From contig JAEKKK010000087.1 in the NCBI GenBank assembly GCA_019510405.1, positions 1 through 35,499 of the forward strand: a DNA stretch of 35,499 bases, in the 5' to 3' direction. Origin of the DNA: Gemmatimonadota bacterium. GTDB taxonomy: Bacteria > Gemmatimonadota > Gemmatimonadetes > Gemmatimonadales > Gemmatimonadaceae. Each line of letters opens with the position of its first letter. The stretch's first letter is position 1. Position numbers and translations under genes: made by a program. Shown here in pieces: positions 7,870-17,212 of the stretch. The notes beneath the pieces are model-generated. The model saw nothing but the letters and a program-made list of their open reading frames with translations, ran no database searches and was not told the DNA's origin.

Positions 7870-8890
7870 AGAGCTGCTGCGCCGCTATCTCGAGCAGCGG
7901 CGCGATCTCGGCGAGACGGAGCTCGTCCTGGACTCGCTGAGCGTCGAGGAGGCGCTCGCACTGCTCGGCGCGAAGCACGGCATCAAGCAGAGCACGCCGG
8001 GACCGCAAGCCGACGACGTCCGTGGCACGGCGCACGCGGCGAGCGACGCGTCGTCCCCCGGCGACTGGCGGGATGCGATCCGCGCGGCTGGAGGCGCGCC
8101 GGAAACCGGCGCGAAGTCACCACGAGTCGAGCGAGCCGAGATGCCACGACGTCCTTCCACAGGAGATTCCGCCGCGCCGGCGTCCGCCGAGACAGGGGCG
8201 GATGCGGTGCACGTACCGACGACGCAGAGCGGCGCATCGGCCGCGTCGCCGCTCGAGGACGTGCCGGCCGGATTGGTCGTGGGCGGCGCGAGCCGCGCCC
8301 TGTTCGACGATCCCGCCGCGAAGCTCGACACCATCGATGAGATCGCCCGGGTCGTCGCCGAGTGCCGCCGCTGCCCGCTCTACGCCACGGCGAAGAATCC
8401 CGTCCCGGGCGACGGAAACCCCGACGCGGACTTCATGTGCGTCGGCGAGGCGCCGGGCGCGAACGAGGACGAGCAGGGGAGGCCGTTCGTCGGCCAGGCC
8501 GGCCAGCTCCTGACGAAGATCCTCGGCGCGATCGATCTCAAGCGCGAGGACGTGTTCATCGCCAACGTCCTCAAGCACCGTCCCCCGGGCAACCGCAACC
8601 CACTCCCCGACGAGGTCGTCGCCTGCTCGCCGTATCTCGTCCGGCAGATCGAGCTCGTGCGTCCCAAGGTGATACTGGCGCTCGGCACCTTCGCCGCCCA
8701 GACTCTACTGGAGACGAAGCTCACGATCGGCAAGCTGCGTGGCCAGGTGCACCGTTACTATGGCGTGCCGCTGATCGTGACATACCATCCCGCCGCTCTG
8801 CTTCGTAATCCCGCCTGGAAGCGCCCCACCTGGGAAGATGTCCAGCTTGCCCGTCGAATACTCGATCGCGCCCGTCCAGCCGGGGCGTGA
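7859..8890 (+). CDS. Family 4 (iron-sulfur) uracil-DNA glycosylase
   Basis: Removes uracil from DNA in base excision repair. The catalytic domain is residues 160-340: CRRC (Cys169, Cys172), motif GEAPGANEDEQGRPFVG (196-212) and the C-terminal motif YHPAALLRNP with His310. Residues 50-150 are a low-complexity Ala/Ser/Thr/Pro linker after a small N-terminal helical segment (1-40), making the protein longer than the roughly 200-residue thermophile enzymes. In Thermus the third cluster ligand lies in NIVKCRPP; here the motif is NVLKHRPPGNR with His240, while the fourth ligand Cys256 (VVACSPYL) is kept. The cluster may use His or be altered. The GTG start overlaps coaBC by 11 bp, and the gene overlaps dnaB by 53 bp. 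Confidence 0.88.
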   Translation: MDVRELLRRYLEQRRDLGETELVLDSLSVEEALALLGAKHGIKQSTPGPQADDVRGTAHAASDASSPGDWRDAIRAAGGAPETGAKSPRVERAEMPRRPSTGDSAAPASAETGADAVHVPTTQSGASAASPLEDVPAGLVVGGASRALFDDPAAKLDTIDEIARVVAECRRCPLYATAKNPVPGDGNPDADFMCVGEAPGANEDEQGRPFVGQAGQLLTKILGAIDLKREDVFIANVLKHRPPGNRNPLPDEVVACSPYLVRQIELVRPKVILALGTFAAQTLLETKLTIGKLRGQVHRYYGVPLIVTYHPAALLRNPAWKRPTWEDVQLARRILDRARPAGA

Positions 8891-10298
8891 CCCTTACGGC
8901 GATCGCCGTCCCCCGTACTCCGAGGACGCCGAGCAGGCCGTCCTGGCCGCGATGCTCATCGACCAGGACGCGGTCATGCGCGCCATGGAGGTCGTGGACG
9001 ACAGCATGTTCTACGCGGAGCGGCATCGCCGGCTCTTCCGCAGCATGGTGTCGATCACCGAGCGGGGCAGCGTCGTCGATCCGCTCACCCTGGCGGACGA
9101 GCTGCAGCGCCGCGGAGATCTCGACGGCGCGGGCGGCAAGGACTACATCGGCTTCCTCGTGGATGCCGTGCCGACGGCGGCGAACGTCGAGTACCACGCC
9201 CGGATCGTCAAGGAGAAGGCGCTCCTTCGCCGGCTGATCGAGGTCTCCACCGAGATCGTCGGCGAGGCATTCCGCGGCGGGCAGACGGCCGACGAGCTTC
9301 TGGACCTCGCCGAGCAGAAGATCTTCCAGGTCGCACAGCAGCGGACGTCCGAGGGCTTCTCGCGCATCAAGGAGCTTCTCTGGCCGACGATGGAGCGCAT
9401 CGAGGCGATCCACGCCGGCGGCGAATCCATCACCGGGATCGCGAGCGGCTTCGCCGATCTCGACGACCTGACGTCGGGATTCCAGCCTTCGGACCTGATC
9501 ATCGTCGCGGCGCGTCCGTCGATGGGAAAGACGGCGTTCACGCTGAACATCGCGCAGCACGCCGCCATCGAGAAGGAGCGCAAGGTCGCCTTCTTCTCGC
9601 TCGAGATGAGCAAGGAATCGCTCGTGCAGCGCATGCTCACCGCGGAAGCGCGCATCGATGCGCAGAAGCTGCGGAAGGGCATGCTGCGCGACGATGACTT
9701 CCCGCGGCTGGCGCGCGCGGCCGGCATCCTCACGCACGCCCCGATCTGGATCGACGACACGGCGGGGATCACGCTGCTCGAGATGCGCTCCAAGGCGCGT
9801 CGCCTCAAGGCGGATCAGGGGCTCGACATGATCATCGTCGATTACCTGCAGCTCATGCAGGGACCGGCCAACAGCGAGAGCCGGCAGCAGGAGGTGTCGC
9901 AGATCTCGCGCGGGCTGAAGGCGCTGGCCAAGGAGCTCTCGGTGCCGGTCATCGCGCTGTCCCAGCTCTCGCGCGCCCCCGAGCAGCGCGCCGGCGACAG
10001 CAAGCGGCCGCAATTGTCCGATCTGCGTGAATCCGGTGCCATCGAACAGGACGCTGACCTCATCATGTTCATCTATCGCCCCGAGGTGTACGAGGGGCCG
10101 GTAGACAAGGACGGCAATTCGCTCGAGGGCCGCGCCGAGATCATCGTCGGCAAGCAACGCAATGGACCGATCGGCTTCGTCAATCTGTTCTTCCACAAGA
10201 ACTACACGCGCTTCGAGAACTTCTCGCAGCGCCCGCCGGGGCCGAGCGGCGGCGGCACCGAAGCGGGCCGCATCGGCGACGTGCGCAAGGCCGGCTAA
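8838..10298 (+). CDS. dnaB: Replicative DNA helicase
   Basis: Hexameric 5'-3' helicase of the replication fork. The N-terminal domain starts at RRPPYSEDAEQAVL (about 23-36). The RecA-like motor has Walker A ARPSMGKTA (225-233), the FFSLEMS motif, Walker B MIIVDYLQLM, and the arginine-finger region near SDLRESGAIEQDAD. The 486-residue length is normal and no intein is present. The only usable start is ATG 8838, which lies 53 bp inside the glycosylase gene; the resulting 22-residue Pro-rich leader looks natural for the family. A terminator follows, closing the yicC-to-dnaB transcription unit. Confidence 0.95.
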   Translation: MSSLPVEYSIAPVQPGRDPYGDRRPPYSEDAEQAVLAAMLIDQDAVMRAMEVVDDSMFYAERHRRLFRSMVSITERGSVVDPLTLADELQRRGDLDGAGGKDYIGFLVDAVPTAANVEYHARIVKEKALLRRLIEVSTEIVGEAFRGGQTADELLDLAEQKIFQVAQQRTSEGFSRIKELLWPTMERIEAIHAGGESITGIASGFADLDDLTSGFQPSDLIIVAARPSMGKTAFTLNIAQHAAIEKERKVAFFSLEMSKESLVQRMLTAEARIDAQKLRKGMLRDDDFPRLARAAGILTHAPIWIDDTAGITLLEMRSKARRLKADQGLDMIIVDYLQLMQGPANSESRQQEVSQISRGLKALAKELSVPVIALSQLSRAPEQRAGDSKRPQLSDLRESGAIEQDADLIMFIYRPEVYEGPVDKDGNSLEGRAEIIVGKQRNGPIGFVNLFFHKNYTRFENFSQRPPGPSGGGTEAGRIGDVRKAG

Positions 10299-10304
10299 CC
10301 GCGC

Positions 10305-10348
10305 GCGGAGGGCGCGCCGCTCGCCGGCTCGCCCCCTCCGCTATTTTT
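10305..10348 (+). terminator. Intrinsic terminator after dnaB
   Basis: GCGGAGGG (10305-10312) pairs with CCCTCCGC (10334-10341) and is followed by TATTTTT. It lies between dnaB and radA and is the best-formed terminator in this half of the window. Confidence 0.65.
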
Positions 10349-10370
10349 CGCTCATGCTCCCCGACAACGC

Positions 10371-11765
10371 ATGAGCCCCAAGGCCAAGACCGTCTACCGC
10401 TGCACGGAGTGCGGCGCCGAGCACCCGAAGTGGGCCGGCCGCTGCGACGTGTGTGGCGCGTGGAACTCGCTCGTCGAGGAAGTCGCCGCGCGCAGCGCGC
10501 CCACTGGCGGCGCGAGCCGGCGCGCCGGCGGCACGCGCACGCTGGCCGAAGGCGGCAGCGTCGCCGTCACGCCGCGCCTGCGCGAGGTGAGCGGCAGCGA
10601 AGCGCGCCGGTGGAAGACGGGGATGGACGAGTTCGACTTCGTCCTCGGCGGGGGCATCGTGCCCGGTTCGATGATCCTCATCGGCGGCGAGCCGGGCATC
10701 GGCAAGTCCACGCTGCTGCTCCAGGTGGCGGCGCGGCTCCAGTCGAGCGAGCGCGCGACGCTCTACGCGTCCGGGGAGGAGAGCGCGTTGCAGATCAAGC
10801 TCCGCGCCGACCGCCTTGGCGAGGATGCCGGGGACGTCGCCCTGCTGAGCGAGACGAACCTCGAGACCGTGCTCACCACCGCGGCCGCCGCCGCGCCGGC
10901 CGTGCTCATCGTCGACTCGATCCAGACGGTGTTCACGTCGGATCTCGAGGGCGCACCGGGCAACGTCGGCCAGGTGCGCGAATGCGCCGCGCGGCTGATG
11001 CGCTTCGCGAAGGAGAGCGGCACCGCGGTGTTCGTCGTCGGCCACGTCACGAAGGGAGGCGGCATCGCCGGCCCGAAGACCCTCGAGCACATCGTGGACA
11101 CGGTGCTGTACTTCGAGGGGGAGAACTCGCTCGATCATCGAGTGCTGCGCGCGACGAAGAACCGGTTCGGCAGCGTGAACGAGATCGGCGTTTTCCGCAT
11201 GGCGGAGGACGGGCTGGTCCCGGTGGCCAACCCGTCGGAGCTCTTCCTCGGCGATCGGAGCATGCACGCCTCGGGCAGCGCGGTCACCGCGCTGCTCGAG
11301 GGCACGCGCCCCGTGCTGATCGAAGTGCAGGCGCTCGCGGCGAAAGCGGGGTTCGGCACGCCGCAGCGCGTCGCCACGGGCTACGACGGGCGCCGGCTCG
11401 CGCTGCTGCTCGCGGTGCTCGACAAGCGCGCGGGTCTCTCCTTCGCACAGCTCGACGTGTTCCTCAACGTCGTCGGCGGCGTGCGGCTGCAGGAGCCGGC
11501 GGGGGATCTCGCCGTGGCCGCGGCGCTCGCGTCGAGCGTGTACGATCGCGCCCTCCCGCACGACGCCGTGTTCGTTGGCGAGGTGGGACTCGGCGGCGAG
11601 ATCCGCCCCGTCTCGCAGGCGGAGCGACGGCTCGCCGAGGCCGCCAACATGGGAATGACGACGGCGTATCTCGCCGAGCGCGCCGTCCCGAAGCGCGTGC
11701 CGAGCGGGCTGCGGACGGTCGGTGTGCGCACGATCGCCGATCTCTTCGAGCGGATCTTCCAGTGA
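10371..11765 (+). CDS. radA: DNA repair protein RadA
   Basis: RecA-related ATPase (also called Sms) that processes recombination intermediates by promoting branch migration. Domains in order: a zinc finger with Cys11, Cys14, Cys25 and Cys28; a RecA-like core with Walker A GGEPGIGKST (105-114); the RadA-specific KNRFG motif (about 263-267); and a Lon-protease-like C-terminal domain from about residue 290, including LDVFLNVVGGVRLQEPAGDLA. The 464-residue length is normal. The start is 22 bp after the dnaB terminator and lacks an obvious ribosome binding site. The end overlaps ispD by 4 bp (GTGA). Confidence 0.95.
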   Translation: MSPKAKTVYRCTECGAEHPKWAGRCDVCGAWNSLVEEVAARSAPTGGASRRAGGTRTLAEGGSVAVTPRLREVSGSEARRWKTGMDEFDFVLGGGIVPGSMILIGGEPGIGKSTLLLQVAARLQSSERATLYASGEESALQIKLRADRLGEDAGDVALLSETNLETVLTTAAAAAPAVLIVDSIQTVFTSDLEGAPGNVGQVRECAARLMRFAKESGTAVFVVGHVTKGGGIAGPKTLEHIVDTVLYFEGENSLDHRVLRATKNRFGSVNEIGVFRMAEDGLVPVANPSELFLGDRSMHASGSAVTALLEGTRPVLIEVQALAAKAGFGTPQRVATGYDGRRLALLLAVLDKRAGLSFAQLDVFLNVVGGVRLQEPAGDLAVAAALASSVYDRALPHDAVFVGEVGLGGEIRPVSQAERRLAEAANMGMTTAYLAERAVPKRVPSGLRTVGVRTIADLFERIFQ

Positions 11766-12367
11766 GCACGCGCGCGCAGCGACGAGACGTCGGCGTGATC
11801 ATCGTCGCGGGGGGGAGCAGCGCGCGTACCGGCGGTGAGGAGCTGAAGCAGTTCCGCTGGGTCGCCGGGAAACCGATGCTCCTGCACAGCGTGCAGACCT
11901 TCATGGCGCATCCCGAGGTCGGCATGGTCGTGTGCGTGCTCCCGCCGCCGTACGCCGGCGATCCGCCCCCCTGGCTCTTTCAGTGCGACGTGGACCGGCT
12001 GCTGCTCTCGATCGGTGGGCGCACGCGCAGCGAGAGCGTCGCGAACGGACTCGATGACCTGCCCGACGAATCGGCGATCGTGCTCGTGCACGACGCGGCG
12101 CGTCCGCTCGTCGGCATGGGGACGATCGACCGCGTCGTCGCCGCCGTGCGAGCGGGCGCGCCGGCGATCGCCGCGCTCCCCGTCGTGGACACGCTGAAGG
12201 AGGCGACGGAAGACGGCGCGATCGTGCGCACGGTGGATCGCACGTCGTTGTGGCGCGCGCAGACGCCGCAGGGCTTTCCGCGCGCGCTGCTCGTCGATGC
12301 GCACCGCCGCGCGCGGAGCCCGGTGACTTCGCGCCTGTCGAGGCGCTCTGCGCAATGGACGAATTAA
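11762..12367 (+). CDS. ispD: 2-C-methyl-D-erythritol 4-phosphate cytidylyltransferase, C-terminus damaged
   Basis: Third step of the MEP isoprenoid pathway: CTP plus methylerythritol phosphate gives CDP-methylerythritol. The N-terminal nucleotide-binding motif reads VIIVAGGSSARTGGEELKQF (residues 13-32). VLVHDAARPLV and WRAQTPQGFPRALLVDAHRRA also match. After about base 12312 the frame becomes Arg-rich and stops at 12367. The next frame reads REPGDFAPVEALCAMDE to about 12360, which could be the continuation after one lost base. The final 35 or so residues, including the conserved Lys of the NLKVTTPEDL-type motif, are absent because tsaC coding sequence begins almost immediately. The GTG start overlaps radA. 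As written, the product would probably be inactive. Confidence 0.8.
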   Translation: MSTRAQRRDVGVIIVAGGSSARTGGEELKQFRWVAGKPMLLHSVQTFMAHPEVGMVVCVLPPPYAGDPPPWLFQCDVDRLLLSIGGRTRSESVANGLDDLPDESAIVLVHDAARPLVGMGTIDRVVAAVRAGAPAIAALPVVDTLKEATEDGAIVRTVDRTSLWRAQTPQGFPRALLVDAHRRARSPVTSRLSRRSAQWTN

Positions 12368-12407
12368 GGCGACCGCGGTCGAGATTCCATTCTGGTCGGA
12401 CGACGAG

Positions 12408-13034
12408 GTGGCGGCGGCGATGCGGCCGGCGCTCGAGCAGATCGAGCTCCGGCGCGTGCTCGCCTATCCCACCGAGACGGTGTACGGATTCGGCGGCGGG
12501 ATCGATCGCGATTCGGTGGACGCGCTGATCCGGCTCAAGGGCCGCCCGAAGGGAAAACCCTTCCTCCTGCTGATCGCCGGCGGCGACATGATCGCCAAGC
12601 TGGACCTGAGGCTGCCGAGCTATGCGACGAATCTGGCGGCGCGTCACTGGCCTGGTCCTCTCACGCTCGTGCTCCCCGGTGGCGAGAAGCGGGTGCCCGA
12701 GGCGCTGCGCGGGCCGGAGGGCGGGATCGCCGTCCGGTGGACGCCGCACAAGGCCGTGCAGCGGCTCATTCGGGCGCACGACGACGCGATCACCTCGACC
12801 AGCGCGAACCGCCCCGGGGTTCCGCCAGCGATGTCAGCGCGCGAGATTCGAGAGCAGTGGAGTGCGGCGATCGCTCGCGGCGCGCTTCGGGTGCTCGACG
12901 GTGGCACGCTCGCACCGTCGCAACCCTCGACCGTGGTGGACTGCACCGGTCGTGCTCCACGAGTGGTCCGCCCCGGAGCCATCTCCGCAGCCGTGCTGCG
13001 CGAGACCGCTCCCCGGCTCATCGGAGACGCGTGA
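12408..13034 (+). CDS. tsaC: L-threonylcarbamoyladenylate synthase, start uncertain
   Basis: YrdC/Sua5/YwlC family enzyme, making the threonylcarbamoyl-AMP used for the t6A modification of tRNA. Core motifs: RVLAYPTETVYGFGGG, LIRLKGRPKGKPFLLLI, WPGPLTLVLP, ITSTSANRPGVPP and PSTVVDC. The listed start is GTG 12408, but coding similarity plainly extends upstream in frame to 12363 (IKATAVEIPFWSDDE), where the codon before Lys is ATT. Either ATT serves as a rare start, an ATG was mutated, or the true start was lost together with the ispD end. No Sua5 C-terminal domain is present, so this is the short TsaC form. The phosphatase gene follows 4 bp later, an order like ywlC-ywlE in Bacillus. Confidence 0.88.
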   Translation: MAAAMRPALEQIELRRVLAYPTETVYGFGGGIDRDSVDALIRLKGRPKGKPFLLLIAGGDMIAKLDLRLPSYATNLAARHWPGPLTLVLPGGEKRVPEALRGPEGGIAVRWTPHKAVQRLIRAHDDAITSTSANRPGVPPAMSAREIREQWSAAIARGALRVLDGGTLAPSQPSTVVDCTGRAPRVVRPGAISAAVLRETAPRLIGDA

Positions 13035-13038
13035 GCAC

Positions 13039-13509
13039 ATGAAGCTCCTCTTCGTCTGCACCGGCAACACCTGCCGCAGCCCGCTCGCGGAAGCGATCGC
13101 GCGCAAAGTCGCGATCGAGCGCGGTCTGCCCGAGATCGAAGTCTCCAGCGCGGGCACCAGCGCCTGGGACGGCGCCTCCGCGTCGGACGGCGCACTGCTC
13201 GTCGGCATGGAACGCCGCCTCGATCTCAGTGGGCACCGCTCGCGGCAGCTCACGCGCGCGATCGTCGCCGACAGTGATCTCATCTTCACGATGGGGCCGC
13301 ATCACCTCGAGCGCGTCGAAGCACTCGGCGGGCGAGGCAAGGCGTTCCTGCTCACGGCTTACCCCGACGCGGGCACGGCCGGACGTCCGATCAGCGATCC
13401 GATGGGCGGCGAGCTCGAGGTGTATCGCACCACGGCCGACGAGCTCGAGACGGAAGTGCGGCGGGTGTTCGACCGCCTCGCCGCGGCGCGGGTGCCCGAC
13501 GCGTCGTGA
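13039..13509 (+). CDS. Low-molecular-weight phosphatase, probably protein-arginine phosphatase (YwlE-like)
   Basis: 156-residue LMW protein phosphatase. The P-loop Cys-X5-Arg is CTGNTCR (Cys7-Arg13), followed by SPLAEAI; the general-acid Asp lies in ISDPMGGELEVY. Residue 11 is Thr. In Bacillus YwlE, Thr11 of the same CTGNTCRSP loop allows phosphoarginine to bind, whereas tyrosine phosphatases usually have Ile or Val there. The order threonylcarbamoyl-AMP synthase then phosphatase also matches ywlC-ywlE. I infer arginine dephosphorylation (reversal of McsB-type marking); tyrosine phosphatase activity remains possible, and no McsB gene is in the window. The stop overlaps the aroE GTG start. Confidence 0.85.
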   Translation: MKLLFVCTGNTCRSPLAEAIARKVAIERGLPEIEVSSAGTSAWDGASASDGALLVGMERRLDLSGHRSRQLTRAIVADSDLIFTMGPHHLERVEALGGRGKAFLLTAYPDAGTAGRPISDPMGGELEVYRTTADELETEVRRVFDRLAAARVPDAS

Positions 13510-14312
13510 GGAAACTGCCTGGGCGATTGGTCCTGCTCGGGCATCCGGTCGCACATTCGCTCTCACCCCGCTTCCAGAACGCTGCCCTCCGCGCGGCCGA
13601 CATCCCGCTCGTCTACGAGGCGATCGACGTCCCGCCGCAGTCGCTCCGCCGGACGCTCGCCGAACTGGCCGAGATCGATGCGATCGGCAACGTGACCATC
13701 CCGCACAAGGAAGACGTCGCCGCCTGCTGCCACCGCCTGTTGCCGCTCGCGCAGCGCTGCGGGGCAGTGAACACCTTCTGGCACGAGGACGGGCAGCTCG
13801 TCGGTGACAACACCGACGTCGGCGGTGTCGATGCGATCGCGACGCTCCTCCTCGGCGAGGCGCGGCACGGGGCGACGGTGACGCTGCTCGGCGCCGGGGG
13901 CAGCGCCGCGGCGGTGGTGGCCGCGGTCGAACGATGGGGCGACGCGCGCGTGCGCCTGTACAATCGCAACGTGGATCGTGCTCGCCTTCTCGCCGCGCGC
14001 TTCGGCCCGGTCGTGGACGTCGTCGACTCCGTCGAGGAAGCGCTCGAGGGTGCGGCGCTCGTCGTCAACGCCACTCCAGTCGGCTTGAAGGACGACGCGT
14101 TCCCGGTGCCCGTGGGTGCGCTTCCCGGCGGCGCGGCCGTGTTCGATCTCGTGTACCGCGCGAACGAGACGGCGTGGGTGCGCGCCGCGCGCGAAGCAGG
14201 GCACCGCGCCGCCGACGGCGAGGGGATGCTCGTCGAGCAGGGCGCGCTCTCCTTCGAGCGCTGGTTCGGCGTCGTCCCCGACCGCGGCGCGATGTGGCGC
14301 GCGCTGCACTGA
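13506..14312 (+). CDS. aroE: Shikimate dehydrogenase
   Basis: Reduces 3-dehydroshikimate to shikimate with NADPH in the aromatic amino acid pathway; cytoplasmic. The substrate domain has LGHPVAHSLSPRFQNAAL, the catalytic Lys68 in GNVTIPHKED and Asp104 in GDNTDVGG. The NADP domain has GAGGSAAA and a YNRNVDRA segment. NATPVGL and the closing DGEGMLVEQGALSFERWFG are typical. At 268 residues it is full length. The GTG start at 13506 overlaps the preceding stop (GTGA). Confidence 0.94.
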   Translation: MRKLPGRLVLLGHPVAHSLSPRFQNAALRAADIPLVYEAIDVPPQSLRRTLAELAEIDAIGNVTIPHKEDVAACCHRLLPLAQRCGAVNTFWHEDGQLVGDNTDVGGVDAIATLLLGEARHGATVTLLGAGGSAAAVVAAVERWGDARVRLYNRNVDRARLLAARFGPVVDVVDSVEEALEGAALVVNATPVGLKDDAFPVPVGALPGGAAVFDLVYRANETAWVRAAREAGHRAADGEGMLVEQGALSFERWFGVVPDRGAMWRALH

Positions 14313-14357
14313 GCGGCGCCGGCACCCTTCGCCGCGCTGGTTGATGGTTGCTCCTCC

Positions 14358-14385
14358 CTCCGGCGCTTCGCGCCTTTGGTCGGAG
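14358..14385 (+). promoter_or_regulatory. Hairpin covering the comF ribosome binding site
   Basis: CTCCG (14358-14362) can pair with CGGAG (14381-14385), which contains the Shine-Dalgarno sequence 7 bp before the comF ATG at 14392. An inner GGCGC-TTC-GCGCC hairpin competes for one base. This could restrain comF translation; it may also be chance in GC-rich DNA. Confidence 0.3.
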
Positions 14386-14391
14386 TTCCGC

Positions 14392-16160
<1,769 letters not shown>

Positions 16161-16164
16161 CGCC

Positions 16165-17211
16165 ATGAACAAGCTGACGGTTCGCGACCTTGCCCCGGAG
16201 CAGCTCCGGGGCAAGCGGGCGCTCGTGCGCGTGGACTTCAACGTCCCCCTCGACGCCGAGAGACACGTCACCGACGACACGCGCATCCGCGCCGCGATCC
16301 CCACGCTCGAGCTCCTGCTCGATCGCGGGGCGCGCGTCGTCCTCCTCTCGCATCTCGGCCGACCCAAGGGCAAGCCGGAATCGAAGTACTCGCTCCAGCC
16401 GGTCGCCAAGCGGCTCGCCGAGCTGCTGCCCAGCAGCAAGGTCGCCTTCGTCGAGAGCACCGACAGCGACGAGGCCCGCGCGCACGCGTCGACGGAAGGC
16501 GTGGCGAAGCACCTCACGCCGGCCGTGGCCGGGCTGCTGATGGAGAAGGAGATCAACTATCTCCACAACGCGCTCGAAAACCCGAAGCGTCCCTTCGTCG
16601 CCGTGCTGGGGGGATCCAAGATCTCCGGCAAGATCGACGTGATCGAAGCGCTGCTGCCCAAGGTCGATGCGCTGCTCGTCGGCGGTGCGATGGCCTGCAC
16701 CTTCTACAAGGCGATGGGACTCGAGACGGGGAAGTCGCTCGTCGAAGCGGATCGCGTCGCTCTCGCGAAGTCGCTGCTCGACAAGGCGGGTACTCGGCTC
16801 ATCCTGCCGCACGATGCGACTGTCGCGCCGTCGATCGAGCAGGCGGGCGCGGCCCATCCCGTGAGCAAGGACGCGATCCCGAGCGACGAGGCCATGCTCG
16901 ACATCGGACCGGGCACGGCAGAGTCGTACGCGCGCGCCATTGCATCCGCCAAGACGGTGCTCTGGAACGGGCCAATGGGCGTGTTCGAGACGCCACCACT
17001 CGACCGGGGCACGAACGCGATCGCGCGAGCGATGGCCGACGCAACGGCGAAAGGCGCGACGACCATCGTCGGCGGCGGCGATTCGGCCGCCGCGGTGGAG
17101 CAGGCGGGGCTCGCCGAGCGCATGAGTCACGTCTCCACGGGCGGCGGGGCCTCGCTCGAGTTCCTCGAGGGGAAGACACTTCCCGGGCTCGCCGCCCTGA
17201 CGGACCGCTGA
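16165..17211 (+). CDS. pgk: Phosphoglycerate kinase with an internal in-frame loss
   Basis: Transfers phosphate from 1,3-bisphosphoglycerate to ADP in glycolysis. [43 protein letters not shown] and the nucleotide-site end [12 protein letters not shown] through [13 protein letters not shown] are intact. At 348 residues the protein is about 50 short of the family norm near 395. The gap is local: [13 protein letters not shown] (to about 16476) passes directly to [13 protein letters not shown]. The usual stretch with the LLENLRFHPGE-type motif and VNDAFGTAHR is missing, including the substrate-binding Arg of ENLRF. Such a protein should be inactive, so for an essential glycolytic gene a sequence artefact or a second copy elsewhere is likely. 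Confidence 0.9.
   Translation: MNKLTVRDLAPEQLRGKRALVRVDFNVPLDAERHVTDDTRIRAAIPTLELLLDRGARVVLLSHLGRPKGKPESKYSLQPVAKRLAELLPSSKVAFVESTDSDEARAHASTEGVAKHLTPAVAGLLMEKEINYLHNALENPKRPFVAVLGGSKISGKIDVIEALLPKVDALLVGGAMACTFYKAMGLETGKSLVEADRVALAKSLLDKAGTRLILPHDATVAPSIEQAGAAHPVSKDAIPSDEAMLDIGPGTAESYARAIASAKTVLWNGPMGVFETPPLDRGTNAIARAMADATAKGATTIVGGGDSAAAVEQAGLAERMSHVSTGGGASLEFLEGKTLPGLAALTDR
16189..16215 (+). other. Perfect 12-bp hairpin inside the start of pgk
   Basis: CTTGCCCCGGAG (16189-16200) pairs exactly with CTCCGGGGCAAG (16204-16215) around a CAG loop, spanning codons 9-17 of pgk. No T run follows. It could stabilise the gap mRNA end or slow pgk translation, or be chance. Confidence 0.4.
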
Positions 17212-17212
17212 C

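Noticed and set aside
10354-10374. Tiny leader ORF (MLPDNA) overlapping the radA start
   Set aside because: Only six codons, with no ribosome binding site and no repeat or attenuator structure to support a role.
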